Shown one piece after another: positions 9,291 through 17,783 of a DNA stretch of 64,000 nt; the stretch's first letter is position 1; each line of letters begins with the position of its first letter. The notes beneath the pieces are model-generated. The model was given only the letters and a program-made list of their open reading frames with translations. It was not told the DNA's origin and did no database searches. Origin of the DNA: JAOUGY01 sp963792365 (lineage in GTDB: Bacteria; Actinomycetota; Acidimicrobiia; Spongiisociales; ZC4RG35); NCBI GenBank assembly GCA_963792365.1, contig CAWBVW010000009.1, positions 62,001 through 126,000 on the forward strand, in the 5' to 3' direction. The translations under genes and the position numbers were made by a program.

Positions 9291-10499
9291 ATGTTTGCTG
9301 CGTTCAAGGATCGATTCTGGCTTCCACCTCGCGCCCACGGCGATGTCATCGAGGACCGGACCGTCGGCTTCATCGAGCTGTTCTACGACCTCGTGTATGT
9401 TGTGGTCATCGCTCGGGCTGCCCATCACTTGGCCGGGCACCTGACATGGCGGGGAGTCGGCGAGTTTGTCGTGATCTTCGGCATGATCTGGCTCGCCTGG
9501 CTCAACGGCAGCGTGTACCACGACCTCCACGGTCGAGAGGACGGCCGCAGCCGCGCATACATCTTTCTGCAGATGGGAATACTTGCGGTCCTCGCGGTGT
9601 ACACCTCGGACGCCGGTTCAGACACGGGCCGGGGGTTTGCCATTACCTATACGGTCTTCCTGCTGTTGCTGACGTGGATGTGGTACATGGTCCGCCGCCA
9701 GGATGCCGAGGGGTGGGCATCGACCACCGCCAAATACCTCGCAGCGATGGGCTCCTCGGTGGTGATGGTTGCGGTCAGCATTCTCCTTCCGGATGATGCC
9801 CGCGTGACGCTCTGGGCGGTCTTCCTGGTCGGCTGGGTCGCCCTCAGCTTCTCCATGAGGCGCGAGCTGGGGAGGGGCGACATCAGTGCCACGGACTCGA
9901 CCGTCGAGCGGTTCGGTCTGTTCACGATCATCGTCCTCGGCGAGGTGGTCGTGGGGGTGGTGACGGGGCTTTCAGAGGCGGTCCGCAACTTCGGCGTCAT
10001 GGCTACCGGGCTCATCGGTCTCGGCATCGGGTTCGGCGCATGGTGGACTTACTTCGACTTCGTCGGTCGCCGACGCCCCCGCTCCGACTCGGGAGTGCAA
10101 TGGATGTTCAGCCATCTCCCGATCAGCATGGGGATCGCCGCCGCCGGCGCAGCTTTGGTGAGTCTCATCGAGCACGCAGGCGACGAACGGGCGCCTGTCG
10201 CAACCGCGTGGGTCCTGACCGGTTCGATCGGGGTCGTGCTGGTTGGTTTGATGCTGGCGATGTCGGCGCTGGTCGACTTCAGGAGACTTGCATCGATCTA
10301 CCATCCGCTCACGTGGGCAATGGTGTCGGCTCTTGGAGCGGTAGTGCTCATCGGCTGGTGGCGGCCAGCCCCGTGGATGCTGGTGCTTGCGGTCTTCGCC
10401 ATGCTCTCCGCAGTCTGGTGGTTCGCTGTTGACCGCTGGCTGCGGCTCCCGAACCCTGATGAGGCACTCCCCGGTGCGGTGGGTCCTTCTCAGGTGTAA
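9291..10499 (+). CDS. LtrA-family (low temperature requirement) membrane protein
   Basis: A 402-residue protein with about ten membrane helices. The LtrA family signatures are present: the ELFYDLVYVV motif in the first helix and ERFGLFTIIVLGE in the middle. LtrA was named from a Listeria cold-growth locus, and the biochemical function is unknown. The ATG at 9291 was chosen because the ELFYDL motif then sits near residue 28, as in relatives. The upstream 206 bp after fhs (9085-9290) show no gene or clear hairpin. Confidence 0.85.
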   Translation: MFAAFKDRFWLPPRAHGDVIEDRTVGFIELFYDLVYVVVIARAAHHLAGHLTWRGVGEFVVIFGMIWLAWLNGSVYHDLHGREDGRSRAYIFLQMGILAVLAVYTSDAGSDTGRGFAITYTVFLLLLTWMWYMVRRQDAEGWASTTAKYLAAMGSSVVMVAVSILLPDDARVTLWAVFLVGWVALSFSMRRELGRGDISATDSTVERFGLFTIIVLGEVVVGVVTGLSEAVRNFGVMATGLIGLGIGFGAWWTYFDFVGRRRPRSDSGVQWMFSHLPISMGIAAAGAALVSLIEHAGDERAPVATAWVLTGSIGVVLVGLMLAMSALVDFRRLASIYHPLTWAMVSALGAVVLIGWWRPAPWMLVLAVFAMLSAVWWFAVDRWLRLPNPDEALPGAVGPSQV

Positions 10500-10546
10500 C
10501 CGCCTGCGGACCGTTAGCGTTCACGGCCCGACCCGAGAAGGATCCC

Positions 10547-11524
10547 ATGGCCGCCTCCGATCAAGTTCCGACGAACTCGGGATTCGCGCCCAAGACCGAT
10601 GGAGCCGACGTCATCGCCGACATCAAACTCGCGGGCAAGACCGCAATCGTCACCGGTGGCTACAGCGGGATCGGCCTGGAAACGGTTCGTGCCTTGGCGG
10701 GCAAGCAGGTTTCAGTCGTCGTCCCGGTCCGGTCACCGGACAAGGCGGCCGAGAACTTGGCGGATGTCGATGGCGATGTGAGGACGGCGCCCCTCGACCT
10801 GGCAGATCTCACTTCGGTGCGACGATTCGGCCAGTCGATGCTCGGCGAGCTCGATCATCTCGACATACTCATCAACAACGCCGGCATCATGGCCTGCCCG
10901 GAGACCCGTGTCGGTCCCGGCTGGGAATCGCAGTTCGGCATCAACCACATGGGTCACTTCGCACTAACGAATATCCTCCTTCGCTTGATCGAGAAGACGC
11001 CGGGATCGCGAGTTGTCGCCCTTTCCTCGACTGCTCACAAGGTGGCGGACATCCGTTGGGACGACATCCATTTCGACAGTGAGCCCTATGAGAAGTGGCA
11101 AGCCTACGGACAGGCAAAGACAGCCAACGCACTGTTCGCCAACGCGTTGTCGCGACGCCTTGCCGACTTCGGTGCCTCGGCGTTCTCCGTCCACCCGGGA
11201 GGGATCTTCACCCCCCTTCAGCGTCATCTCCCGCCGGAGGAGATGATCGCGATGGGCTGGATTGACGAGAACGGTGAGCCGACAGAGATGGCGACTGCGG
11301 GTTTCAAGACGCCGGAGCAGGGCTGCTCGACCACGTTGTGGGCTGCAACATCGCCGAACCTCGAGGGCAAGCCAGGTGTCTACTGCGAGGACTGTGACGT
11401 GGCGGCACCGACCGACCCTGAGAGTCCTCTTGCTCGCTACCAAGGCGTGGATGCCCACGCCTGCGACGACGAATCCGCCGAGCGGCTGTGGGCGATCAGC
11501 GAATCACTGCTGGAGAGCGCCTGA
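10547..11524 (+). CDS. Short-chain dehydrogenase/reductase, retinol-dehydrogenase-like
   Basis: A 325-residue classical/extended SDR. The Rossmann cofactor motif is TGGYSGIG (starting near residue 36), NNAG follows, and the catalytic tyrosine and lysine are in YGQAK, preceded by the VVALSS serine. The sequence resembles the retinol dehydrogenase/WW-oxidoreductase-like branch that is common in actinobacteria. The substrate is unknown. A GGATCCC stretch just before the ATG at 10547 follows an AGAAGG ribosome-binding site. The gene stands alone and converges on a small membrane-protein gene. Confidence 0.85.
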   Translation: MAASDQVPTNSGFAPKTDGADVIADIKLAGKTAIVTGGYSGIGLETVRALAGKQVSVVVPVRSPDKAAENLADVDGDVRTAPLDLADLTSVRRFGQSMLGELDHLDILINNAGIMACPETRVGPGWESQFGINHMGHFALTNILLRLIEKTPGSRVVALSSTAHKVADIRWDDIHFDSEPYEKWQAYGQAKTANALFANALSRRLADFGASAFSVHPGGIFTPLQRHLPPEEMIAMGWIDENGEPTEMATAGFKTPEQGCSTTLWAATSPNLEGKPGVYCEDCDVAAPTDPESPLARYQGVDAHACDDESAERLWAISESLLESA

Positions 11525-11719
11525 GTCCGCCGCTCGTCATATCAGGGCGGAGCTGCGGTGGTCCACCTCCGACCCTCGTGGTCCAGGCGTCGACGGTCCG
11601 ACTCGTATCCCAATGGGGGCGCATCCAGGCTTCTGCGAGACTGGCTACGTCACGAACAGGGCTCGCGTGTAGCTGATCGCTGAGGACGTCCGGCGCTTCC
11701 CCTCCCCGGTCTGGGAGCG

Positions 11720-12151
11720 CTAGGTCTCGCTCGCTACCACCGGGTCAGGGCTGCGCTCACCTGGGTCCGACCGCCACGTCCAGGCAAGACCGATGATCGC
11801 CAGCAGGGCGAGGATCTCGACGGTGAAGAACCAGATGTCGTCGAGGTCGCCCGGTGGATTGGCGACCATCGAGGCGATAGCCACTACGGAAAGAGCGGCG
11901 TTGGCCCAGCGGGCTGCGGTGGAAGGCAGCACTCGGTTCAACACGATCATCGAGATGAACAGGCTCAGCACGATCCCGGATGCGAGCAGCAGCCCTTCGG
12001 AAACTTCCATCGACATGAGTTCTTCGATCCAGCCAGGACGGGCGAACTCGTGGATGTCACGGAAGAGCATGTTGAATAAGACGAAGATCCAGAGTGAAGA
12101 CAGCACTCCCCGACGGTCAGCGTTGATGCGGTTGCTGATGGTGAACTTCAC
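11720..12151 (-). CDS. Small four-helix membrane protein, DUF6326-like
   Basis: A 143-residue protein with four hydrophobic helices. The N-terminus (LSSLWIFVLFNMLFRDIHEF) resembles the DUF6326 family of uncharacterised membrane proteins. It ends in a charged tail (RSDPGERSPDP). No catalytic residues are apparent. The gene is transcribed divergently from the formate dehydrogenase operon, separated from it by about 550 bp, and converges with the upstream SDR gene. Assignment rests on the N-terminal pattern and topology. Confidence 0.65.
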   Translation of the reverse strand: MKFTISNRINADRRGVLSSLWIFVLFNMLFRDIHEFARPGWIEELMSMEVSEGLLLASGIVLSLFISMIVLNRVLPSTAARWANAALSVVAIASMVANPPGDLDDIWFFTVEILALLAIIGLAWTWRSDPGERSPDPVVASET

Positions 12152-12706
12152 GGTCGGCTCCTCGGACAGATTGACGCTGCACGTAGGTGAGACACCGTAA
12201 CAAGACGGCAGCAGCAGCTGACACCGACGTCACCCACTACGAGGACCGACATCGCGCACCCGCTGACGTCTTGGATAGAGCATTTCGTTGCACCTCGCTC
12301 GTCATGCCACGTCGCGAGCGCCCCGGCGACGCACAGGCAGCGCACAACACGCAGGCACCTGCGCGAAATCAACTGGAACCACCCGCGAGCTATCCGGCAA
12401 TGGGCACTACTTCCACCGTTGTTTCGAAGTCAGACTCTTCGTCCCAGGAACGACATCATCGACCCGACGTGACCACATCGACATCCACGCCACGAAGGTG
12501 CCGGTCGAGAGCCAGGACGGTCAGATCCCGGCCGCCGCCGGGGCCGATACGCCACGGCTGTCTCGGCGACGATTTCTTGGGGCGAAGAGTGATCCGGATC
12601 GAGAACCTGACATCCTCACCACCCGAGGCGAGATGACCCCTACGATTGGCGGAAATTGGCGGACCGGCCAGGTACGGTCGGCACCGCAGAAAGGAGGTGA
12701 TCAGAG
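12152..12706. other. Intergenic stretch before the formate dehydrogenase operon
   Basis: About 555 bp separate the divergent membrane-protein gene from the formate dehydrogenase start. No convincing gene is visible. One minus-strand open frame (12456-12713) contains GPGGGRDLTVLALDRHL, reminiscent of a SAM-binding glycine loop. Nothing else supports a methyltransferase, so it may be a decayed remnant or chance. The region ends in a near-perfect Shine-Dalgarno sequence (AAGGAGGTGAT, from 12691) 7 bp before the operon's first ATG, so the operon promoter must lie here. Confidence 0.5.
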
Positions 12707-14608
12707 ATGTCACGACGTCCCCGACTCACGACGCCACTCGTGCGTGAGAACGGTGCCCTCCGGCCTGCGCGCTGGGAGGAGGCACTGGCCCGGGCCTCCG
12801 CGGGTCTCACTGCGGTGAAGACCGAACACGGACCTTCCGCACTGGGCATGTTCAGCTGTTCGAAGGCGAGCAACGAGACCAACTACCTGGCGCAGAAGTT
12901 CGCACGTACCGTGCTGGGTACGAACAACATCGATTCCTGTAACCGCACTTGACACGCTCCCAGCGTCACCGGTCTGGTGGCAGTGCTCGGAGCGGGCGGC
13001 GGTACCAGTTCCTATGAGGAGATCGAGAACACCGACGTGATCCTTCTCTGGGGTTCGAACGCGCGCAACGCCCACCCGATCTTCTTTCATCACCTCCTCA
13101 AGGGCCTTCGCAGCGGGGCCCGTCTCTACGGCATCGACCCCCGCCGCTCGGAGTCGGCCCAATGGGCGGACGTGTGGCTCGGGATCGATGTCGGCTCCGA
13201 CATCGCGCTCGCAAACGCCATGGCCAAGGTCATCATCGATGAGGAGCTTGCAAACCGAGAGTTCATCGATCGCGCCACCACCGGCTTCGAGGCCTATCGC
13301 GCGACGGTCGACGGCTACACCCTCGACCGTGCCACCGAGATCACCGGTATCCCCGGCGACGTGATCCGGGAAATGGCCATCGCCTACGCCACGGCCGAGA
13401 ACGCCCAGATCTGCTGGACCCTGGGCATCACAGAGCATCACAACGCCACCGACAACGTCCTGGCCCTCATTTCGCTCGCCCTCCTCACCGGGCACGTTGG
13501 TCGATACGGCTCTGGTCTGGTTCCCATTCGTGGCCAGAACAACGTGCAGGGCGGCGGCGACATGGGGGCGCTCCCCAACAAGTTCCCCGGCTTCCAGGAT
13601 GTCGAAGACCCGGCCGCTCGAGCCAAGTTCGAGGCGGTCTACGGTCGTCCGACCCCACCCAAACGGGGTTGGCACCTCACCCAGATGTTCGAGGCGATGC
13701 AAGCGGGCAAGCTGCGGGGCCTGTATGTGATCGGTGAGAATCCCGCGCAGTCGGAGGCCGACTCACAGCAGACCCGCAAGGCACTCGAGTCGCTCGACTT
13801 CATGGTGGTGCAGGATCTCTTCATGACGAAGACCGCGGAGATGGCCGACGTCGTGTTCCCGGCGGCAGCGGACTGGTGTGAAGCCGAGGGTACGGTCACG
13901 TCTTCCGAGCGTCGCGTCCAGCGGATCCGAAAAGCGCTCGAGGCGCCCGGCGAAGCGAAGACGGATGTAGAGATCATCTCCCTTCTCGCAGAGGCTCTCG
14001 GTCATGGGTGGGGCGTTCCGAGCGCCGAAGAGGTCTGGGACGAGCTACGTGGCCTCTCACCGCCGCACGGAGGGATGAGCTATCGACGGCTCGAGGACCT
14101 GGGAGGCCTGCAATGGCCGTGCCCAGACGAAGACCATCCCGGAAGCCAGTTCTTGCATGCCCGCCTCTGGGAGGACATCGTTGCGGATCCGGCCCCATTC
14201 ATGCCGGTGGACTGGGTGGCCCCGGTGGACCGCCTGTCTGACGAATTCCCACTGCGAATGACGACCGGTCGCCACCTCGACGGGTACAACACCGGAGTTC
14301 AATCCGGGGGATTCGACTCCCCCATCAGGATCGGCGCCACCATCGACCTGTCCCCGGAGGATGCCGAGCGGCTCGACATTGCCGCCGGCGAGCGAGTCAG
14401 GATCGCCAGTCGGAGAGGCGACATCGAGGCACCGGCACGAATCGACCCCGGTCTGCGTCCAGGACTCAGCTTCATGGCACTCCATTATCCCGACGATGTC
14501 GACATCAACACCTTGACCATCGAGGCCTGGGATCCCAAGTCGGGAACCGCCGAGTTCAAGGCCACCGCCGTGCGAGTCGAGAAGCTGTCGGCTGGAATCA
14601 CGGCATGA
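12707..14608 (+). CDS. fdhA: Formate dehydrogenase molybdopterin catalytic subunit, selenocysteine-containing
   Basis: Catalytic bis-MGD subunit of a cytoplasmic formate dehydrogenase, 633 residues if the UGA at 12950-12952 is read as selenocysteine (residue 82). The context is NNIDSCNRT-U-HAPSV, the position of the active-site Sec/Cys in FDHs (E. coli FdhF: CCARV-U-HGPSV). Reading continues in the same frame through SYEEIENTDVILLWGSN and GLYVIGENPAQSEAD to the C-terminal molydopterin dinucleotide domain, ending ATAVRVEKLSAG. The N-terminal [4Fe-4S] domain found in typical FDH alpha chains is missing; it is encoded at 16355-17302. A near-perfect Shine-Dalgarno sequence precedes the ATG. A NuoE/NuoF fusion follows after 19 bp. 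Confidence 0.93.
12950..12990 (+). promoter_or_regulatory. Bacterial SECIS element directing UGA to selenocysteine
   Basis: UGA at 12950-12952 is followed 14 nt later by an apical hairpin CACC-GGTCT-GGTG (12967-12979). The loop GGUCU is the one recognised by SelB in E. coli fdhF, and its distance from the UGA (18 nt) is the same as I recall for fdhF. Bases 12961-12966 can form an imperfect lower stem with bases after 12980. I recognised this by eye; no folding was run. Confidence 0.8.
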
Positions 14609-14627
14609 GCGAGCGAGGAGCGGACGC

Positions 14628-16358
14628 GTGGATCTCAAGCTGATCGGGGCGGCCGCCACCGAGGCCGAAATCGCCGCCGTGGCCGCCGCGGTCCCGTATG
14701 CCGTGACGGTCGAGATGGATGGCCGCGTGGTCCGGACCGAGCGCAGCGCGTTCCGCCACCACCTCCTGCCGGCGCTCGACGCAGTCCAATCCGCCGTTGG
14801 CTACGTGAGCGAAGGAGCAGTCGACGAGATCGCCCGGCGCCTCCACATCCCACCGGCAGAGGTCTACTCCGTGGCGTCGTTCTACGCCCTCATTGCTCTC
14901 GAGCAGGCACCCGAACGGGTCGCTCACGTCTGCGACGACACCGCGTGTCGCATCGCCGGCGGGGCCGACCTGCTCGGCTCACTCGAAGGTCGCCAGGACG
15001 TGCACGCCACCCCGTGTATCGGGCAATGCGACCGTGGACCTGCGGCCTTCGTCCAGCGAGCGGGACAGGAAGACCTTGTCATCACCGGGGCCACCCGGGA
15101 GACCGTGCTGACGACACTCGAAGGCTCCGAAACACAGACGTCATCGCCCCACGTCGTCGGCGATCGGCTGTTGCGCCACGTCGGTGCCGCGGATCCGGAA
15201 GATCTCGATTCGTACCGGTCACGGGACGGCTACACCGCCCTGACGAAAGCCATCGAGCTCGGCCCCGACGGGGTCCTCGCCGAGATGAAGGCGTCCGGTC
15301 TCCGGGGCCGAGGCGGGGCTGCCTTTCCGACCGGCGTCAAGTGGGAGGCAGTCCGCGACGAAGCCGCACACCCGAAGTACGTGGTCTGCAACGCCGACGA
15401 GTCGGAGCCCGGCACGTTCAAGGATCGGGTGATCATGGAGGGCGATCCGTTTGCCCTGGTCGAGGCGCTGACCATCGCCGCGGTCACCGTCGGCGCCGAG
15501 CACGGGTACATCTACATCCGTGGTGAGTATCCGTTGGCGACCCGAAGACTGCGTATGGCGATCGACCAGGCCGAGGCGGCCAGACTGCTCGGCCGGGACG
15601 TGATGGGAACCGGTCACTCGTTCCACCTCGAGGTGCGGCGCGGTCAAGGCGCCTACATCTGTGGAGAGGAGACCGCCCTGTTCAACTCGATCGAGGGATA
15701 TCGAGGTGAGCCCCGCCAGAAACCGCCATACCCCGTCGAGGCAGGGTTGTTCGGCAAGCCGACGTTGTTGAACTCTGTCGAGACCTTCGCCAACGTGCCG
15801 TGGATCCTGATCAACGGCGGTGCGGCATTCGCCGCGATGGGCACCGGGGAGTCCACGGGAACCCGACTCATGTGCCTGTCGGGTGATGTCGCTCGGCCCG
15901 GAGTCTATGAGGAGCCGTTCGGCGCAACCCTTCGAAGTGTGCTCGAGCAGGCGGGAGGCGTGGTCGGTGAGCTCCGCTGCGTGTTGCTCGGAGGCGCCGC
16001 GGGCAGCTTTGTCGGTCCGGACATGCTCGACGTACCCCTCTCATTCGAGAACGCACGCACGCACGGCTTCGCTCTCGGCTCCGGCGTCGTGATGCCTTTC
16101 AACTCCACCCGGGACATGGCAGACATCGTGGGTCGGATCGCGCGGTTCTTCCGTGACGAGAGTTGCGGGCAGTGCGTTCCGTGTCGGGTGGGCACGGTGC
16201 GGGTGGAAGAAGCGGTTGCCCGGGCCCGCGAAGGCGAAGGCACCGACATCCCCCTCGTCGTGGAGATGGACCGCGCCATGAAAGACGCTTCCATCTGCGG
16301 GCTGGGTCACACTGCATCCTCGGCAGTGTTGAGTGCGATGCGATTGGGGTTGTTGTGA
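14628..16358 (+). CDS. NuoE-NuoF fusion, NAD/FMN diaphorase subunit of formate dehydrogenase
   Basis: A 576-residue fusion. Residues 1-160 are NuoE-like, with a thioredoxin-fold [2Fe-2S] site: C-x4-C in CDDTAC, then CIGQC. The rest is NuoF-like: the GLRGRGGAAFPTG flavin/NADH motif, NADESEPGTFKDR, and the [4Fe-4S] motif ESCGQCVPC near the C-terminus. It should carry FMN and pass electrons from formate to NAD+, as FdsB/FdsG or HydB-type subunits do. The GTG start at 14628 has GAGGAG 6-11 bases upstream. Its TGA overlaps the GTG start of the next gene (GTGA), which points to translational coupling. Confidence 0.92.
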   Translation: MDLKLIGAAATEAEIAAVAAAVPYAVTVEMDGRVVRTERSAFRHHLLPALDAVQSAVGYVSEGAVDEIARRLHIPPAEVYSVASFYALIALEQAPERVAHVCDDTACRIAGGADLLGSLEGRQDVHATPCIGQCDRGPAAFVQRAGQEDLVITGATRETVLTTLEGSETQTSSPHVVGDRLLRHVGAADPEDLDSYRSRDGYTALTKAIELGPDGVLAEMKASGLRGRGGAAFPTGVKWEAVRDEAAHPKYVVCNADESEPGTFKDRVIMEGDPFALVEALTIAAVTVGAEHGYIYIRGEYPLATRRLRMAIDQAEAARLLGRDVMGTGHSFHLEVRRGQGAYICGEETALFNSIEGYRGEPRQKPPYPVEAGLFGKPTLLNSVETFANVPWILINGGAAFAAMGTGESTGTRLMCLSGDVARPGVYEEPFGATLRSVLEQAGGVVGELRCVLLGGAAGSFVGPDMLDVPLSFENARTHGFALGSGVVMPFNSTRDMADIVGRIARFFRDESCGQCVPCRVGTVRVEEAVARAREGEGTDIPLVVEMDRAMKDASICGLGHTASSAVLSAMRLGLL

Positions 16359-17302
16359 GCACCGTGAACATCACCGTCGACGGCGCCCCGATTACGATGG
16401 CTGCAGGATCGACTGTGCTCGAGGCGTGCCGGTCGACGGGCAAGAACCAGCCGACGCTCTGCTATCTCGAGACGCTCACGCCGGTCAACGTCTGCCGAGT
16501 CTGCGTGGTCGAGGTCGAGGGCAGCCGCACGCTCGTACCCTCGTGCTCGCGGGTGGTCGAGGAAGGCATGATCGTCTCGACCGACTCAGAGCGGGTTCGC
16601 CACTCGCGCAAGATCGTATTCGAATTCCTTGCCTCCTCCGTCGACCTGTCACTCGTCGACGACGAGACGAAGGCGTGGATGCGTGAATACAGATGCAACG
16701 CGGAGCGGTACGGGCCGCAAGGCCCCATGACGTTCGATCGGGACGAGCGCCGCACCGGACACCATCCCCGTCCAGATGCAGCTACGGCTGAAACGATCCG
16801 CCAGCCGGTCAAGGTCGACAACGAGCTGTACGTCCGTGACTACTCGCGGTGCATCCTTTGTTACAAGTGCGTCGAGGCTTGCGGCGAGGACGCCCAGAAC
16901 ACCTTTGCGATCGGGGTCGCCGGTCGCGGCTTCGATGCCCGAATCTCCACCGAGTTCGACACGGGTCTCACGGACTCGGCGTGCGTGTTCTGCGGGAACT
17001 GCATCGGTGTCTGCCCGACCGGAGCACTGATGTTCCGATCCGAGCACGAGCTGCGAACGGCAGGGATGTGGGGAGAGCAGACGGTTACCCGGACGGTGTG
17101 CTCGTACTGTGGCGTCGGGTGCAATCTGGACCTTCACGTCCAGGACAACCGCATCGTCAAAGTCTCATCTCCGACCGATCATTCCGTCACGTCTGGTCAC
17201 CTGTGCATCAAGGGGCGCTTTGGATACGAGTACGTCCAGGAGTTGGGCGACCTCGCCTTCACGCCGATAGACGAGGTTCTGGCGCGCGCACGCATCAAGT
17301 GA
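16355..17302 (+). CDS. Iron-sulfur subunit equal to the N-terminal part of FDH alpha (2Fe-2S, 4Fe-4S and Mo-proximal 4Fe-4S)
   Basis: A 315-residue electron-wire protein. Order of sites: a plant-type [2Fe-2S] domain (CYLETLTPVNVCRVC), a NuoG-like region, two [4Fe-4S] ferredoxin motifs (CILCYKCVEAC, CVFCGNCIGVC), then the Mo-proximal [4Fe-4S] domain CSYCGVGC...GHLCIKGRFGYEYV near the C-terminus. In usual NAD-dependent FDH alpha chains this block is the first 270-300 residues of the catalytic polypeptide. Here it ends shortly after GRFGYEYV, where the RLTTPLVR segment opening the separate catalytic subunit would follow. The GTG start overlaps the previous stop. Together the three genes make a full FdsABG/FDH-type complex. 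Confidence 0.9.
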   Translation: MSTVNITVDGAPITMAAGSTVLEACRSTGKNQPTLCYLETLTPVNVCRVCVVEVEGSRTLVPSCSRVVEEGMIVSTDSERVRHSRKIVFEFLASSVDLSLVDDETKAWMREYRCNAERYGPQGPMTFDRDERRTGHHPRPDAATAETIRQPVKVDNELYVRDYSRCILCYKCVEACGEDAQNTFAIGVAGRGFDARISTEFDTGLTDSACVFCGNCIGVCPTGALMFRSEHELRTAGMWGEQTVTRTVCSYCGVGCNLDLHVQDNRIVKVSSPTDHSVTSGHLCIKGRFGYEYVQELGDLAFTPIDEVLARARIK

Positions 17303-17441
17303 GCGATTCGTCGCCACCCCGAGAGGACGCGCCGATTCAGAACCGCATTCGTGAGGCGATGGTTGGGATGGCCGGAAGGTTCACGCCATCGGCGGGTGCG
17401 TGGCGCGACGACGCGTGCTGCCGGCCCACCGAAAGGAGGAA

Positions 17442-17467
17442 GGTGGGGCTCGGTTGTGAGCCCCACC
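17442..17467. terminator. Perfect 10-bp inverted repeat after the FDH operon
   Basis: GGTGGGGCTC (17442-17451), a 6-nt loop GGTTGT, and GAGCCCCACC (17458-17467). It lies between the end of the formate dehydrogenase operon and the end of the small convergent gene at 17476, so it can serve both. No U-tract follows on the plus strand, while the minus strand has a pyrimidine-rich stretch. Confidence 0.8.
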
Positions 17468-17475
17468 CTCGCAAA

Positions 17476-17667
17476 TCAGACGAGGCTTGGCACTCGATCG
17501 TCGGCCTGCTCGACCACCGTGGAGATGGTCTCGGCGGGTTGCGCCGAACGCCGGCGTGACCGGCGGAGCCATCCGGGACGAGTCGATGTCGCCGCCGTCC
17601 GGGCTTGCCGATGAGCTTCCTCGATCTCGGCCGTTGCCAGGTAGTAGAGGACGAATGGGTGCGACAT
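17476..17667 (-). CDS. Small basic protein divergent from the CGNR regulator
   Basis: A 63-residue protein, not recognised by name. It starts MSHPFVLYYLATAEIEEAHRQ and continues with an arginine-rich middle (RPGWLRRSRRRSA), a pattern seen in many short actinobacterial proteins near regulators. The ATG at 17667 has an AG-rich ribosome-binding region (AGAAAGAGAAAGATC). It is transcribed away from the CGNR regulator gene across a 96-bp control region with TTACAG repeats, and it ends next to a perfect hairpin. This context is the main reason to believe it is real and controlled by that regulator. Confidence 0.6.
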   Translation of the reverse strand: MSHPFVLYYLATAEIEEAHRQARTAATSTRPGWLRRSRRRSAQPAETISTVVEQADDRVPSLV

Positions 17668-17704
17668 GATCTTTCTCTTTCTGAACGGTCCGTTCGAACC
17701 GTTG

Positions 17705-17783
17705 CTGTAATGGTCTCCGTGCGTTACAGTCATTACAGTAGGTGATAAGCCGTAAGGAGTCAAATGGATTTTTCCCATTACAG
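17705..17783. promoter_or_regulatory. TTACAG repeat cluster between the divergent small gene and CGNR regulator
   Basis: CTGTAATG at 17705-17712 is the exact inverse of CATTACAG at 17731-17738. A direct copy GTTACAGT sits at 17723-17730, and another CATTACAG lies at 17776-17783 inside the first codons of the regulator gene. These look like operator half-sites for the CGNR protein (autoregulation), which is an inference from position. Confidence 0.6.

Noticed and set aside
12456..12713. A minus-strand methyltransferase-like fragment (GPGGGRDLTVLALD) upstream of the formate dehydrogenase operon.
   Set aside because: Only one motif-like stretch, no other family features and a short frame; it could be a decayed remnant or chance.
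12950..12952. TGA in the formate dehydrogenase gene taken as a nonsense mutation or frameshift.
   Set aside because: Both flanks match the FDH active site, the frame is unchanged downstream and a SECIS-like hairpin follows, so selenocysteine explains it better.
17299..17559. A possible fourth small gene of the formate dehydrogenase operon starting GTG in a GTGA overlap.
   Set aside because: The 86-codon frame runs through the perfect hairpin at 17442-17467 and overlaps the divergent small gene; its product does not resemble FdsD or any subunit I know. A shorter real gene cannot be excluded.
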